Source of the DNA: Micromonospora sp. H61
GTDB taxonomy: Bacteria; Actinomycetota; Actinomycetes; Mycobacteriales; Micromonosporaceae
Length of the DNA: 64,000 bases
Reading direction: 5' to 3'
Assembly (NCBI RefSeq): GCF_018070325.1
Contig: NZ_JAGPXY010000001.1
Location: 1 to 64,000, forward strand
Part shown: one piece after another, positions 17,042-25,426 of the stretch
Numbering within the stretch: position 1 is the first letter of the stretch
Layout: each line of letters starts with the position of its first letter
Notes under the pieces: model-generated
The model's database searches: none
What the model saw: the letters and a program-made list of their open reading frames with translations, nothing else
Told to the model about the DNA's origin: nothing
Made by a program: the position numbers and the translations under genes

Positions 17042-17856
17042 GTCGTCGCCCCGGCCTTGTGCACGTGCTCGTCCAGCCAGGCGCGGAAGGTGTCGCGGTG
17101 CCGGCTGACGGCGTCCCAGTCCCGGTAGAAGTCGTTGTCGCGCACCGAGTAGCCGTGGGCGTAGGAGGGGTGCGCGCCTCCGGGTACCTCGGCCACCGCG
17201 GTGACCGCCCAGCCGGGCAGGACGACCTGCCCGGGTACGGGTGCCAACTCGTCCACGATCTCCTCGACTGTGACAAGTGACCGGTGGGCGGCCAGCACCG
17301 CCTCCTTCTGCACCCCGGTGATGCCCCACATCTGCACGTTGCCGTTGCGGTCGGCGCGCTGGGCGTGCACCACCGTCACGTCGGGACGCAGCGCGGGGAC
17401 GGCGGTGAGCGTCTCGCCGGTGAAGGGGCAGGTGATGGGCCGGATGTTTGGCGTGTGCCTGGGCAGGTCGGTGCCGGTGTAGCCGCGCAGGACGGCGAAC
17501 GGCAGCCCGGACGCCCCGGCGACGTAACGGTTCGCCATGCCGGCGTGACTGTGCTCCTCCAGCTCGAGCGGACGCGGCCAGGCGTGCTGCACGGCGTCCC
17601 GGAAGCGGTGCAGCGACCCGACTCCCGGGTTGCCGCCCCAGGAGAAGACCAGGCGGCGGGCGCACCCCGCCCCGATGAGCTGGTCGTAGATGACGTCGGG
17701 GGTCATCCGCACGAGGGTCAGGTCCTGCCGTCCCTGGCGGATGATCTCGTGACCGGCGGCGAACGGAATGAGGTGCGTGAAACCTTCCAGGGCCACCACG
17801 TCACCGTCGTGGACCAGGTGCGCCACGCCGTCGGCCAGCGAGACGAGCTTCGCCAT
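17038..17856 (-). CDS. pcaI: 3-oxoadipate CoA-transferase subunit A
   Basis: 272 aa, family I CoA-transferase alpha subunit and first gene of the operon. Segments LVHDGDVVALEGFTHLIP, LVFSWGGNPGVGSL and HAQRADRNGNVQMWG fit the actinobacterial PcaI/GctA type. ATG with GGGAGG upstream. Its 300-bp upstream region is shared with the divergent aldehyde dehydrogenase. No pcaF thiolase follows in the window. Confidence 0.92.
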   Translation of the reverse strand: MAKLVSLADGVAHLVHDGDVVALEGFTHLIPFAAGHEIIRQGRQDLTLVRMTPDVIYDQLIGAGCARRLVFSWGGNPGVGSLHRFRDAVQHAWPRPLELEEHSHAGMANRYVAGASGLPFAVLRGYTGTDLPRHTPNIRPITCPFTGETLTAVPALRPDVTVVHAQRADRNGNVQMWGITGVQKEAVLAAHRSLVTVEEIVDELAPVPGQVVLPGWAVTAVAEVPGGAHPSYAHGYSVRDNDFYRDWDAVSRHRDTFRAWLDEHVHKAGATT

Positions 17857-17896
17857 GGGCCTCCCGCCTTCCGCGAAAACCGCGCTGCCGCCAGCC

Positions 17897-17911
17897 GTTC
17901 GCTATGCGGAC
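17897..17911. promoter_or_regulatory. Putative PcaR operator 1
   Basis: GTTCGCTATGCGGAC fits the 15-bp GTTCG-N5-CGNAC pattern of PcaU/PcaR operators (for example GTTCGATAATCGCAC). It lies 41 bp upstream of the pcaI start, close to where transcription should begin. Confidence 0.6.
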
Positions 17912-18066
17912 TGCCGTACTCATCTCGAACGTACGACGGCGGATGACATCCGTCAACGACAGGTTTGCCCGACCCGGCGCGCGCCGTCCACAGTGTCTGG
18001 AAGTCACGTCGGACGATGCGTTGACGCGAGCCGGGCCACGTGCCAACGTTCATACAGAGAACGGCC

Positions 18067-18081
18067 GTTCGGTAAGCGAAC
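18067..18081. promoter_or_regulatory. Putative PcaR operator 2
   Basis: GTTCGGTAAGCGAAC has perfect inverted arms GTTCG/CGAAC around a 5-bp spacer. It is 76 bp upstream of the aldehyde dehydrogenase start and 156 bp from operator 1, so one regulator could control both directions. Confidence 0.65.
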
Positions 18082-18156
18082 ACCTCCGGGCCTTTCGCGA
18101 GCGCACGTCGGCCCGGTCACCCCTGGGACCACCCCCACGCTCCGAGGAGGACCGCC

Positions 18157-19617
18157 ATGACACTGCTGGACCCCACTACCTGGCAGGGCACCCTGCACAG
18201 CGGCGGCTGGGTGGAACCGGCCGGCGGCACAGCGGCGGTACGATCCCCCGCCACCGGGGAGGAGATCGGCCAGGTCGGCACGGCGAACGCCGAGGATGTG
18301 ACGCGCGCCTGCGCCCGCGCCGTCGCCGCCCAGCGCGCCTGGGCCGCCACCGGCTACGCCGATCGGGCCGCGGTGCTGCGCCGGGCCGGGCAACTGTTCG
18401 AGCGGCACGCCGCCGAGATCGGCGACTGGATCGTGCGGGAATCCGGGTCCATCCCACCCAAGGCTGGGGTCGAGACCGACACCGCGGCGCAGGAGTGCTA
18501 CGAGGCGGCGGCGCTGGCCTCGCACCCGCTCGGCGAGATCATCCCGAGCGCGCAACCGCGGCTCAGCCTGGCGCGCCGGTTGCCCGTCGGCGTCGTCGGG
18601 GTCATCGCGCCGTTCAACTTCCCGCTCATCCTGGCCACCCGTTCCGTGGCCCCGGCCCTGGCCCTGGGCAACGCGGTGGTGCTCAAGCCCGACCCGCGCA
18701 CGGCGGTCTGCGGTGGCGTCTCGATCGCCCGGGTCTTCGAAGAGGCCGGCCTGCCCGAAGGGTTGCTGCACGTCCTTCCCGGCGGGGTCGAGGTCGGCGA
18801 GGCGCTGGTGGCCGACCCGAACGTACGGGTGATCAGCTTCACCGGCTCGACCGCCGCCGGCCGCAAGGTCGGCGAGGCGGCGGCACGCCATCTCAAACGG
18901 GCGCACCTCGAACTCGGTGGCAACTCGGCGCTGATCGTGCTCGACGACGCCGACCTCGACCTGGCGGTCTCCGCCGGCGCCTGGGGGTCGTTCCTGCACC
19001 AGGGCCAGATCTGCATGACCACCGGCCGGCACCTGGTGCACGAGAGTCTGTCCGAGCGGTACGTCGAGCGGCTGGCCGACAAGGCGGACCACCTGCCGGT
19101 CGGCGACCCGGCGAAGGAGCGGGTGGCACTGGGGCCGATCATCGACGAGCGCCAGCGCGACAAGATCCATGCGCTGGTCACCGCAAGTGTCGACGCGGGT
19201 GCCCGCCTGGCCGCCGGGGGCACGTACGAAGGGCTGTTCTACCGGCCGACGGTGCTCACCGACGTCACCCCCACGACCCCGGCGTACGCCGAGGAGGTCT
19301 TCGGCCCGGTCGCGCCGGTGATCACCTTCGCCGACCAGGACGAGGCCGTGGAGTTGGCCCGGCAGACCGAGTACGGCCTGTCGCTGGGCATCCTGAGCCG
19401 CGACGTGATGAGGGCGATGGCCCTCGCCGACCGGATCCCCAGCGGGATCGTGCACATCAACGACCAGACGGTGAGCGACGAAGCGGTAGCGCCGTTCGGT
19501 GGGGTGGGAGCATCCGGCACCGGCTCCCGGTTCGGTGGGCCCGCGGCGAACGTCGAGGCGTTCACCGAGACCCAGTGGCTCACCGTGCAGGGCGCCATCA
19601 CGCGGTACCCGTTCTGA
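18157..19617 (+). CDS. Aromatic aldehyde dehydrogenase (vanillin/benzaldehyde dehydrogenase-like)
   Basis: 486 aa, NAD(P)-dependent ALDH superfamily. Cofactor motif FTGSTAAGRKVG, general base in LELGGNSAL and catalytic Cys in QGQICMTTGRH are present. The closest types by feel are benzaldehyde/vanillin dehydrogenases (VVGVIAPFNFPLILATR). It is followed by pobA after 17 bp and divergent from pca, so it probably oxidises vanillin, 4-hydroxybenzaldehyde or protocatechualdehyde to the acid. ATG with GGAGG upstream (CCGAGGAGGACCGCC). Confidence 0.88.
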   Translation: MTLLDPTTWQGTLHSGGWVEPAGGTAAVRSPATGEEIGQVGTANAEDVTRACARAVAAQRAWAATGYADRAAVLRRAGQLFERHAAEIGDWIVRESGSIPPKAGVETDTAAQECYEAAALASHPLGEIIPSAQPRLSLARRLPVGVVGVIAPFNFPLILATRSVAPALALGNAVVLKPDPRTAVCGGVSIARVFEEAGLPEGLLHVLPGGVEVGEALVADPNVRVISFTGSTAAGRKVGEAAARHLKRAHLELGGNSALIVLDDADLDLAVSAGAWGSFLHQGQICMTTGRHLVHESLSERYVERLADKADHLPVGDPAKERVALGPIIDERQRDKIHALVTASVDAGARLAAGGTYEGLFYRPTVLTDVTPTTPAYAEEVFGPVAPVITFADQDEAVELARQTEYGLSLGILSRDVMRAMALADRIPSGIVHINDQTVSDEAVAPFGGVGASGTGSRFGGPAANVEAFTETQWLTVQGAITRYPF

Positions 19618-19634
19618 CACCGGGAGGAGAGGGC

Positions 19635-20816
19635 ATGCCGGGAATGCGCACCCAGGTCGGCATCGTCGGCGCCGGGCCGGCGGGGCTCATGCTGTCGCAC
19701 CTGCTGCACCTGCGTGGGATCGATTCGGTGGTGCTGGAGAGCCGCAGCCGCGACTACGTCGAGCACCGACTCCGGGCCGGCGTCCTCGAACAGGGTTCGG
19801 TCGACCTGCTCTGCCGCAGCGGCGTCGGCGAGCGGCTGCAACGGGAAGGGCTGCGCCACGAGGGCATCGAGCTGCGCTTCGCCGGGGAGTCGCACCGAGT
19901 GCCGATGGCAGACCTGACCGGGCGGGCGATCACCGTCTACGGGCAGCAGGAGGTGGTCAAGGACCTGATCGCCGCCCGGCTCGCGGCCGGTGGCTCGATC
20001 CTCTTCGAGGCCGACGCGGTACGCCTGGACGGCCTCGACTCGGACTCGCCGATCGTCCACTTTCGACGCGACGGACGTGACGAGGAGCTGCACTGCGACT
20101 TCGTGGCCGGCTGCGACGGGTTCCACGGGGTGAGCCGCGGCGCGGTGCCCGAGGGTGTGCTGACCACCTACGAGCGGGTGTACCCGTTCGCCTGGTTGGG
20201 CGTCCTCGCCGCCGCGCCGCCGGCGGTGGACGAACTCATCTACGCCAACCACGAACGGGGCTTCGCCCTCTACAGCATGCGCTCCCCCGAGATCTCTCGG
20301 TTGTATCTACAGGTCGCGCCGGACGAGGACATCGGCGCGTGGCCGGATGAGCGGATCTGGACAGAGCTGCGGGCGCGGTTGGAGACGGTGCCGGGGTGGT
20401 CACTCAACGAGGGGCCGATCCTGGAGAAGTCCATCACCCCGATGCGCAGCTTCGTGGTCGAGCCGATGCAGTGGGAGCGACTGTTCCTGGCCGGGGACGC
20501 CGTGCACATCGTTCCGCCCACCGGCGCGAAGGGCATGAACCTGGCCCTGGCCGACGTCGCGCTGCTCGGGGAGGCCTTCACCGGGTGGTACGACGGGGGG
20601 CGCACAGACCTGCTGGAGTCCTACTCGGTCACCGCGTTGCGCCGGGTCTGGCGGGCCCAGCACTTCTCCTGGTGGATGACGTCCATGTTGCACCGGCTGG
20701 AGCGCGACGACCCGTACGAGACGAAGCTGCAGACCGCCACGCTGAGGTACGTCGCCACCTCCGACGCCTACGCCACCAGCCTGGCCGAGAACTACGTAGG
20801 TCTGCCCGAGGTCTGA
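19635..20816 (+). CDS. pobA: 4-hydroxybenzoate 3-monooxygenase
   Basis: 393 aa, the usual PobA length. FAD-dependent hydroxylase making protocatechuate. Rossmann GIVGAGPAGL, NAD(P)H/FAD-contacting CDGFHGVSR and the FAD ribityl motif FLAGDAVHIVPPTGAKGMN are all present. ATG at 19635 after GGGAGGAGAGGGC; ATG at 19644 is a possible inner start. The frame is open upstream through the aldehyde dehydrogenase but that is not coding. Confidence 0.95.
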   Translation: MPGMRTQVGIVGAGPAGLMLSHLLHLRGIDSVVLESRSRDYVEHRLRAGVLEQGSVDLLCRSGVGERLQREGLRHEGIELRFAGESHRVPMADLTGRAITVYGQQEVVKDLIAARLAAGGSILFEADAVRLDGLDSDSPIVHFRRDGRDEELHCDFVAGCDGFHGVSRGAVPEGVLTTYERVYPFAWLGVLAAAPPAVDELIYANHERGFALYSMRSPEISRLYLQVAPDEDIGAWPDERIWTELRARLETVPGWSLNEGPILEKSITPMRSFVVEPMQWERLFLAGDAVHIVPPTGAKGMNLALADVALLGEAFTGWYDGGRTDLLESYSVTALRRVWRAQHFSWWMTSMLHRLERDDPYETKLQTATLRYVATSDAYATSLAENYVGLPEV

Positions 20817-20824
20817 AAGCGAGC

Positions 20825-20840
20825 GTGGCGGTGTCGCCAC
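20825..20840 (+). terminator. Weak hairpin after pobA
   Basis: GTGGCG-GTGT-CGCCAC, 8 bp after the pobA stop. Only a 6-bp stem, so partial readthrough is possible. Confidence 0.45.
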
Positions 20841-20865
20841 CGCAGAGCGTCGTTCAACTAATTCA

Positions 20866-20877
20866 TGACGGGCGTCA
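20866..20877. promoter_or_regulatory. Palindrome upstream of the ABC importer
   Basis: TGACGGGCGTCA (arms TGACG/CGTCA) lies just before a possible -35 (TTGACT at 20885). The 9-mer CGGGCGTCA recurs in the promoter of the SDR gene at 29343-29351. Both may be targets of the PaaX regulator encoded at the end of this operon; that is inference. Confidence 0.4.
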
Positions 20878-21023
20878 GAAATTATTGACTTTCAATGCCT
20901 GGGTGACTGACCATGGCCACCACAGCGGCGTGCGCCCCCACGCAGCGGTAGTCCACCTGCAAATCCGAGGCATCCGCCGACTTCCGACGCACCCACCACC
21001 CCCGCCCAGGAAGGGCCTCGTCC

Positions 21024-21998
21024 ATGAAGAAGGTCATGGCTTTCGGGCTGATCGCCGCCACCGCGATCGCCCTCACCGGATGTACCGACTCCGACGCGTC
21101 CAACCCGTCCGAACAGACCTCGGGCGAGTTGCGCAAGGTCCGGGTCGCGGCGCTGCCCATCACCGAGACCGCCGCGCTGTGGGGCGGCATCAAGGCGGGC
21201 ATCTTCGCCGAACGCGGGCTCCAGGTCGAGGTGCTGCCCGCCCAGGGCGGCGCACAGGCCATTCCCGCACTGATGAACGGCGACATCGACTTCGCGATCG
21301 GCCAGCCCTTCGGTCCGTTCCGGGCCGACCTGGGCGACCTCGGAGTCGTCATCATCGGCAACTACGCCTCCTCGTACGCCGACGGCGACGACATCAACGC
21401 CGTGGTGGCCTCGGCGAAGTCCGGCATCAAACGGCCGGCCGACCTCGCGGGCAAGCGGGTCTCGGTCAACAGCCTGGGCGCCGCCGGTGACGTGACGATC
21501 ATGGCAGCGGTCGAGAAGGACGGCGGCGACCCGTCGAAAATCAAGTTCGTCGAGGTCGCCTTCCCGGATGCCCCGGCCCAACTCGAATCGGGCAACATCG
21601 ACGCCGCGTGGGTGCCGGAACCCTTTGTGACGCAGCTGAAGACCCGCGGCGACACCTTCATCGTCGCGCCCTACCAGGCGGTGGTGCCCGGCCTGACGAC
21701 GCTCACCACCATCACCACCAAGGAACGCACGGACAAGGACGCCAAGCTGGTCGAGGACTTCACGGCGTCGATGAAGAAGACGTTGGAGTGGGCCAAGGAC
21801 CCCGCCAACGATGCGGCGCTCCGGCAGGCCATCAAGGACAATCTGCAGCTCCCCCCGCCGGTGGCCGAGTCGGTGCGGCTCCCGGCCTTCGGTTGGGAGG
21901 TCGACCGGGCGAGCCTGCAGACACTCGCCGAACTCGCGCAGAAGTACAAGGTGCTCGACAAGCAACCCAACTTCGACCGTCTCATCCAGCAGCAGTAG
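21024..21998 (+). CDS. ABC importer substrate-binding lipoprotein (NitT/TauT type)
   Basis: 324 aa, lipobox LTGC (Cys20), then an SsuA/ThiY-like periplasmic-binding fold (VRVAALPITETAALWGGIKAGIF, LPAQGGAQAIPALMNGDIDFAIG, DLAGKRVSVNSLGAAGD, NIDAAWVPEPFV). First gene of a five-gene operon (SBP, two permeases, ATPase, PaaX). The position between aromatic-acid genes suggests uptake of hydroxycinnamates or other aryl acids, but the sequence alone does not show the ligand. Confidence 0.88.
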   Translation: MKKVMAFGLIAATAIALTGCTDSDASNPSEQTSGELRKVRVAALPITETAALWGGIKAGIFAERGLQVEVLPAQGGAQAIPALMNGDIDFAIGQPFGPFRADLGDLGVVIIGNYASSYADGDDINAVVASAKSGIKRPADLAGKRVSVNSLGAAGDVTIMAAVEKDGGDPSKIKFVEVAFPDAPAQLESGNIDAAWVPEPFVTQLKTRGDTFIVAPYQAVVPGLTTLTTITTKERTDKDAKLVEDFTASMKKTLEWAKDPANDAALRQAIKDNLQLPPPVAESVRLPAFGWEVDRASLQTLAELAQKYKVLDKQPNFDRLIQQQ

Positions 21999-22069
21999 CT
22001 GGCGCGATCCGCCCTCCCCGGCCCCGGACCGGGGAGGGGCCTCGCCGCCCGCCTGAGGACGGGAGTGAC

Positions 22070-22870
22070 ATGCGCGTGTTTCCCACCCGACGCCTGCGCG
22101 CGTTACGCAGAGCGATGCTCGGCGTCGTCGGCCTGACCGGGTTCCTCGTCCTCTGGCAGCTGATCCCGACGCTGGGCCTGATCAACCCGCTGTATCTGCC
22201 GTACGTGACGGACGTGCTGGCCCGGCTGTTCGAGCAGCTCGTCGACCTCGCCTTCTGGCGGCGGCTGGGCAGCACGATGACGTCCTGGGCGATCGGCCTG
22301 ACGGTGGCGACGCTCGCCGCCGTCGCCGTCGGCACCGTCGTCGGGCTGGTGCCCTTCCTGCGGCGCGCGACCCACACGATGGTCGAGTTCCTGCGACCGA
22401 TCCCGTCGGTCGCCCTCATCCCGCTCGCCGTGCTGATGTTCGGCATCCAGCGGCAGGCCGCCCTCGTCATCATCATCTACGCGTCGTTCTGGCAGGTGTT
22501 CGTGCAGGTTATCTACGGCGTCGCCGACGTCGACGTGGTAGCTCGCGACACCGCACGCAGCTTCGGTCTGACCCGGCGGGAGCAGCTGTCGCACCTCGTC
22601 CTGCCGACCACCCTGCCGTACCTCATGACGGGCCTGCGGCTCGCGGCGGCGGTCGCGCTCATCCTCGCCATCACCGCGGAGATGGTGATCGGTAACCTCG
22701 GCCTCGGGCGCATGATCGAGTTGTCCCGGTCCGCCGGTGACGCCGCCGGCCTGTACGCGCTGGTCGTGGTCACCGGCCTGCTCGGGCTCATGGTGAACAT
22801 CGTCTTCCGGTTCATCGAGCGTCGGGTGCTGTCGTGGCACCAGTCCGTACGAGGAGAGGAGCCGCTGTGA
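22070..22870 (+). CDS. ABC importer permease 1
   Basis: 266 aa, about six TM helices, with the EAA loop RDTARSFGLTRREQLSHLVLP that contacts the ATPase. ATG at 22070 after GGGAG; the open frame further upstream is out-of-frame read of the SBP gene. The stop overlaps the next permease start (GTGA). Confidence 0.9.
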   Translation: MRVFPTRRLRALRRAMLGVVGLTGFLVLWQLIPTLGLINPLYLPYVTDVLARLFEQLVDLAFWRRLGSTMTSWAIGLTVATLAAVAVGTVVGLVPFLRRATHTMVEFLRPIPSVALIPLAVLMFGIQRQAALVIIIYASFWQVFVQVIYGVADVDVVARDTARSFGLTRREQLSHLVLPTTLPYLMTGLRLAAAVALILAITAEMVIGNLGLGRMIELSRSAGDAAGLYALVVVTGLLGLMVNIVFRFIERRVLSWHQSVRGEEPL

Positions 22871-23691
22871 CCGCGTACACCGGGCGGGTCGCCACCACGG
22901 CACGCGGCCGGACGATCGGATCCCGGATCGCGGCGAGCCTCCTCTACCCGTTGGGGCTGCCGACGCTGCTTCTGGTGGTCTGGGGTCTGGTGGCGACGAG
23001 GACGACGAGCCGGTTCTTCCCCGACCCGTTGACGATCGCCGAAGCCTTCCGGGAGACCTGGATCGGCCCGGCGTTCGTCGAGGACGTGCTGCCGAGCCTC
23101 GCCCGCCTCGGCCTCGGTGTCGCCGCGTCGATCGTGCTCGGCGTCGCCGCCGGCACCGTCATCGGCCTGACCCACTGGTTGCGGGAACTCCTCGAACCGC
23201 TGCTGGAGTTCCTCCGGGCCATCCCGCCCCCGGTGCTGATTCCGGTGGTCATGCTCCTCCTCGGGATCACCGACACCATGAAGGTCGTCGTGATCGTCTC
23301 CGGCGCGGTCTGGCCCATCCTGTTGAACACCATCGAGGGTGTCCGGGGAACCGACAGCGTCATGAAGGAGACCGCTGAGTCGTTCCGGGTCTCCTGGTGG
23401 GAGCGGCTCAGGTTCCTCGTGCTCCCGGCCGCCAGCCCACGGATCATGGCCGGGGTTCGTCAAGCCCTCTCGGTCGCGCTGATCCTGATGGTCATCTCCG
23501 AGATGTTCGCCTCCTCCTCCGGCCTCGGCTACCGGATCGCCTACTTTCAGCGCAACTACCTGATCGCCGAGATGTGGAGCGGCATCCTCCTCCTCGGCCT
23601 CGTCGGCGTCTTCCTCGCCGTCGCTTTCGGTCTCGTCGAACGGCGCGTCCTGCGCTGGTACCACGGAATCAGGGAGGTCAACCGTGCCTGA
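22867..23691 (+). CDS. ABC importer permease 2
   Basis: 274 aa, about six TM helices, EAA loop KETAESFRVSWWERLRFLVLP. The GTG start overlaps the previous stop. Two different permeases suggest a heterodimeric channel, whereas SsuC/TauC-type systems usually use one permease gene. Confidence 0.9.
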   Translation: MTAYTGRVATTARGRTIGSRIAASLLYPLGLPTLLLVVWGLVATRTTSRFFPDPLTIAEAFRETWIGPAFVEDVLPSLARLGLGVAASIVLGVAAGTVIGLTHWLRELLEPLLEFLRAIPPPVLIPVVMLLLGITDTMKVVVIVSGAVWPILLNTIEGVRGTDSVMKETAESFRVSWWERLRFLVLPAASPRIMAGVRQALSVALILMVISEMFASSSGLGYRIAYFQRNYLIAEMWSGILLLGLVGVFLAVAFGLVERRVLRWYHGIREVNRA

Positions 23692-24496
23692 TCGGCGCAC
23701 CCTGCTGCGGGTGGAGCACCTGCGCAAGGTCTACGAATCCGCGACGGGCAACGTCGAGGCGATCGGGGACATCAGCTTCACGATGGACGCCGGCGAGCTC
23801 GTCTGCATCGTCGGACCGTCCGGATGCGGCAAGACCACTCTCCTGAAGTGCCTCGCCGGCCTGCTGCGCCCCACCAGCGGCGTGGTCGAGATGGACGGCT
23901 CACCGGTGACCGGGCCCAGCCCGGCCATGGCCGTCGTGTTCCAGGAGTACGGCCGCAGCCTCTACCCCTGGCTGACGGTGCGCGGAAACGTCGAGCTTCC
24001 GCTGCGGCACAAGAAACTCTCGCGCGCAGCCCGGACCAAGCTGGTCGTCAACGCTCTTGAGGCGGTTGGCCTCGCGCACGCCGCACGAAGCCACCCGTGG
24101 CAGCTCTCCGGGGGGATGCAACAGCGCGTGGCGATCGCGCGGGCGATCGCCTACCAGCCCGACGTCCTGATCATGGACGAACCGTTCGCCGCGGTGGACG
24201 CGCAGACCCGGGCCGACCTGGAGGACCTGGTTCGCGAGCTGCACGCCAGCCGCACCATCTCGGTTGTCTTCGTCACCCACGACATCGACGAGTCGGTGTA
24301 TCTCGGTCAGCGGGTTCTAATATTGTCCACGTCGCCGACCTGGATCCAGGAGGACCTCGCGATCGACCTGCCGCCGGAGCGCGATCAGATCACGACCCGC
24401 GCCCTGCCCCGTTTCACCGAGCTGCGGACGCACGTCTACAACCAGATCCAGCGGGCCAAGCGCGGGCAGGCTGTGGCCCCGCGATCCGCGCGGTGA
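23684..24496 (+). CDS. ABC importer ATPase
   Basis: 270 aa. Walker A GPSGCGKTTLL, signature LSGGMQQRVAIARA, Walker B VLIMDEPFAAVD and H-loop VTHDIDES. The GTG start overlaps the permease stop by 8 bp. SsuB/TauB subfamily; energises the importer. Confidence 0.93.
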   Translation: MPDRRTLLRVEHLRKVYESATGNVEAIGDISFTMDAGELVCIVGPSGCGKTTLLKCLAGLLRPTSGVVEMDGSPVTGPSPAMAVVFQEYGRSLYPWLTVRGNVELPLRHKKLSRAARTKLVVNALEAVGLAHAARSHPWQLSGGMQQRVAIARAIAYQPDVLIMDEPFAAVDAQTRADLEDLVRELHASRTISVVFVTHDIDESVYLGQRVLILSTSPTWIQEDLAIDLPPERDQITTRALPRFTELRTHVYNQIQRAKRGQAVAPRSAR

Positions 24497-24535
24497 TCGG
24501 CGGCCAAGCCAACGAGTTCCCCGAAGGGAAGGGCT

Positions 24536-25426
24536 GTGGGTAGTCGTCAGCCGAAGCAGTTGTTGCTGGCCTTCTTTGGCGAGCATGTCGTCGACGGCGC
24601 CACTGGGCCGATCCGGGCGAGCGTCCTGATAAACGTGCTGGAGGGTGCGGACGTCGCCGCGCCGGCCACCCGCGCGACCCTCGACCGTCTCGTGCACAGC
24701 GGCATCCTCGCCCGAAGCAGGAGTGGCCGGGAGACGCTGTTCTCGCTGACCGAACACGGCGTCGCGGTGCTGCGCGAGGCGACGTACCGCGTCCGCGGGC
24801 CGCGGCCGTTCGACCCGCAGGGCAGCGGCTGGACCCTGGTCACCTTCTCGATCCCCGAGGGCCAGCGGATGCTGCGGCACCGACTGCGCTCAACCCTCAC
24901 CTGGGAGGGCTTCGCGCCGATCCGGGACGGCCTCTGGCTCGCGCCCGGCGAGGTCGACCTCGCCGGCTCGCTGGAGCCGCTGCGGCAGGACCTCGCGCCC
25001 AACACCGTGGTCGCCTTCCACGCCCGCGAACTCGCCGGGTTCCCGATCGGCGAGAGCGTACGCGCGGCGTGGGACATCGAGGCAATCCGGCGCGCGCACC
25101 TCGCCTTCATCGACACCTGGGACGACCCCTCCGCGCTGGGGATGGCACCGACTGCCCTCACCGTACGCACGATGCTCGTGGCGGACTGGCTCGCCCTGCT
25201 GCGCGCCGACCCACGGCTGCCGGCCGAGTTCATGGACGCGGAATGGCCCGCCACGAAATCGGCTCAGACCTACCGTCGGGTGCACGAGAAGCTGGCCGAG
25301 GCGTCCGCGGCGGAGTTCGATGCACTCGTCGCGGCCCGGCCCGCGACTAGGCGCCGAATCGGGTCCTCAGATCCGCCTTCCGCACCTTCCCCGACGCGGT
25401 CCGCGGCAGCTCGTCCACGACGATGA
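24536..25426 (+). CDS. PaaX-family regulator of the importer/cou-like genes
   Basis: 296 aa. N-terminal winged helix (PKQLLLAFFGEHVVDG, ATRATLDRLVHSGIL), PaaX middle domain (WTLVTFSIPEGQRMLRHRL, GFAPIRDGLWLAPGEVD) and C-terminal helices. GTG start with AAGGGAAGGG upstream, 39 bp after the ATPase. Its last 80 bp overlap the convergent acyl-CoA ligase. PaaX proteins sense aryl-CoA, so a hydroxycinnamoyl-CoA made by that ligase is a reasonable inducer; this is inference. Confidence 0.87.
   Translation: MGSRQPKQLLLAFFGEHVVDGATGPIRASVLINVLEGADVAAPATRATLDRLVHSGILARSRSGRETLFSLTEHGVAVLREATYRVRGPRPFDPQGSGWTLVTFSIPEGQRMLRHRLRSTLTWEGFAPIRDGLWLAPGEVDLAGSLEPLRQDLAPNTVVAFHARELAGFPIGESVRAAWDIEAIRRAHLAFIDTWDDPSALGMAPTALTVRTMLVADWLALLRADPRLPAEFMDAEWPATKSAQTYRRVHEKLAEASAAEFDALVAARPATRRRIGSSDPPSAPSPTRSAAARPRR

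Noticed and set aside
17904-20816. A 970-codon open frame on the plus strand
   Set aside because: Its first ~577 codons are an out-of-frame reading of the aldehyde dehydrogenase gene and upstream DNA; only the part from 19635 (PobA) has family motifs and an RBS.
25347-25426. The 80-bp convergent overlap of the PaaX and ligase genes as a sign of a frameshift
   Set aside because: Both C-termini look intact; the ligase needs the region for its PRTASGKVRK motif, and PaaX family homology ends before it, so a slightly long PaaX tail is the simpler view.
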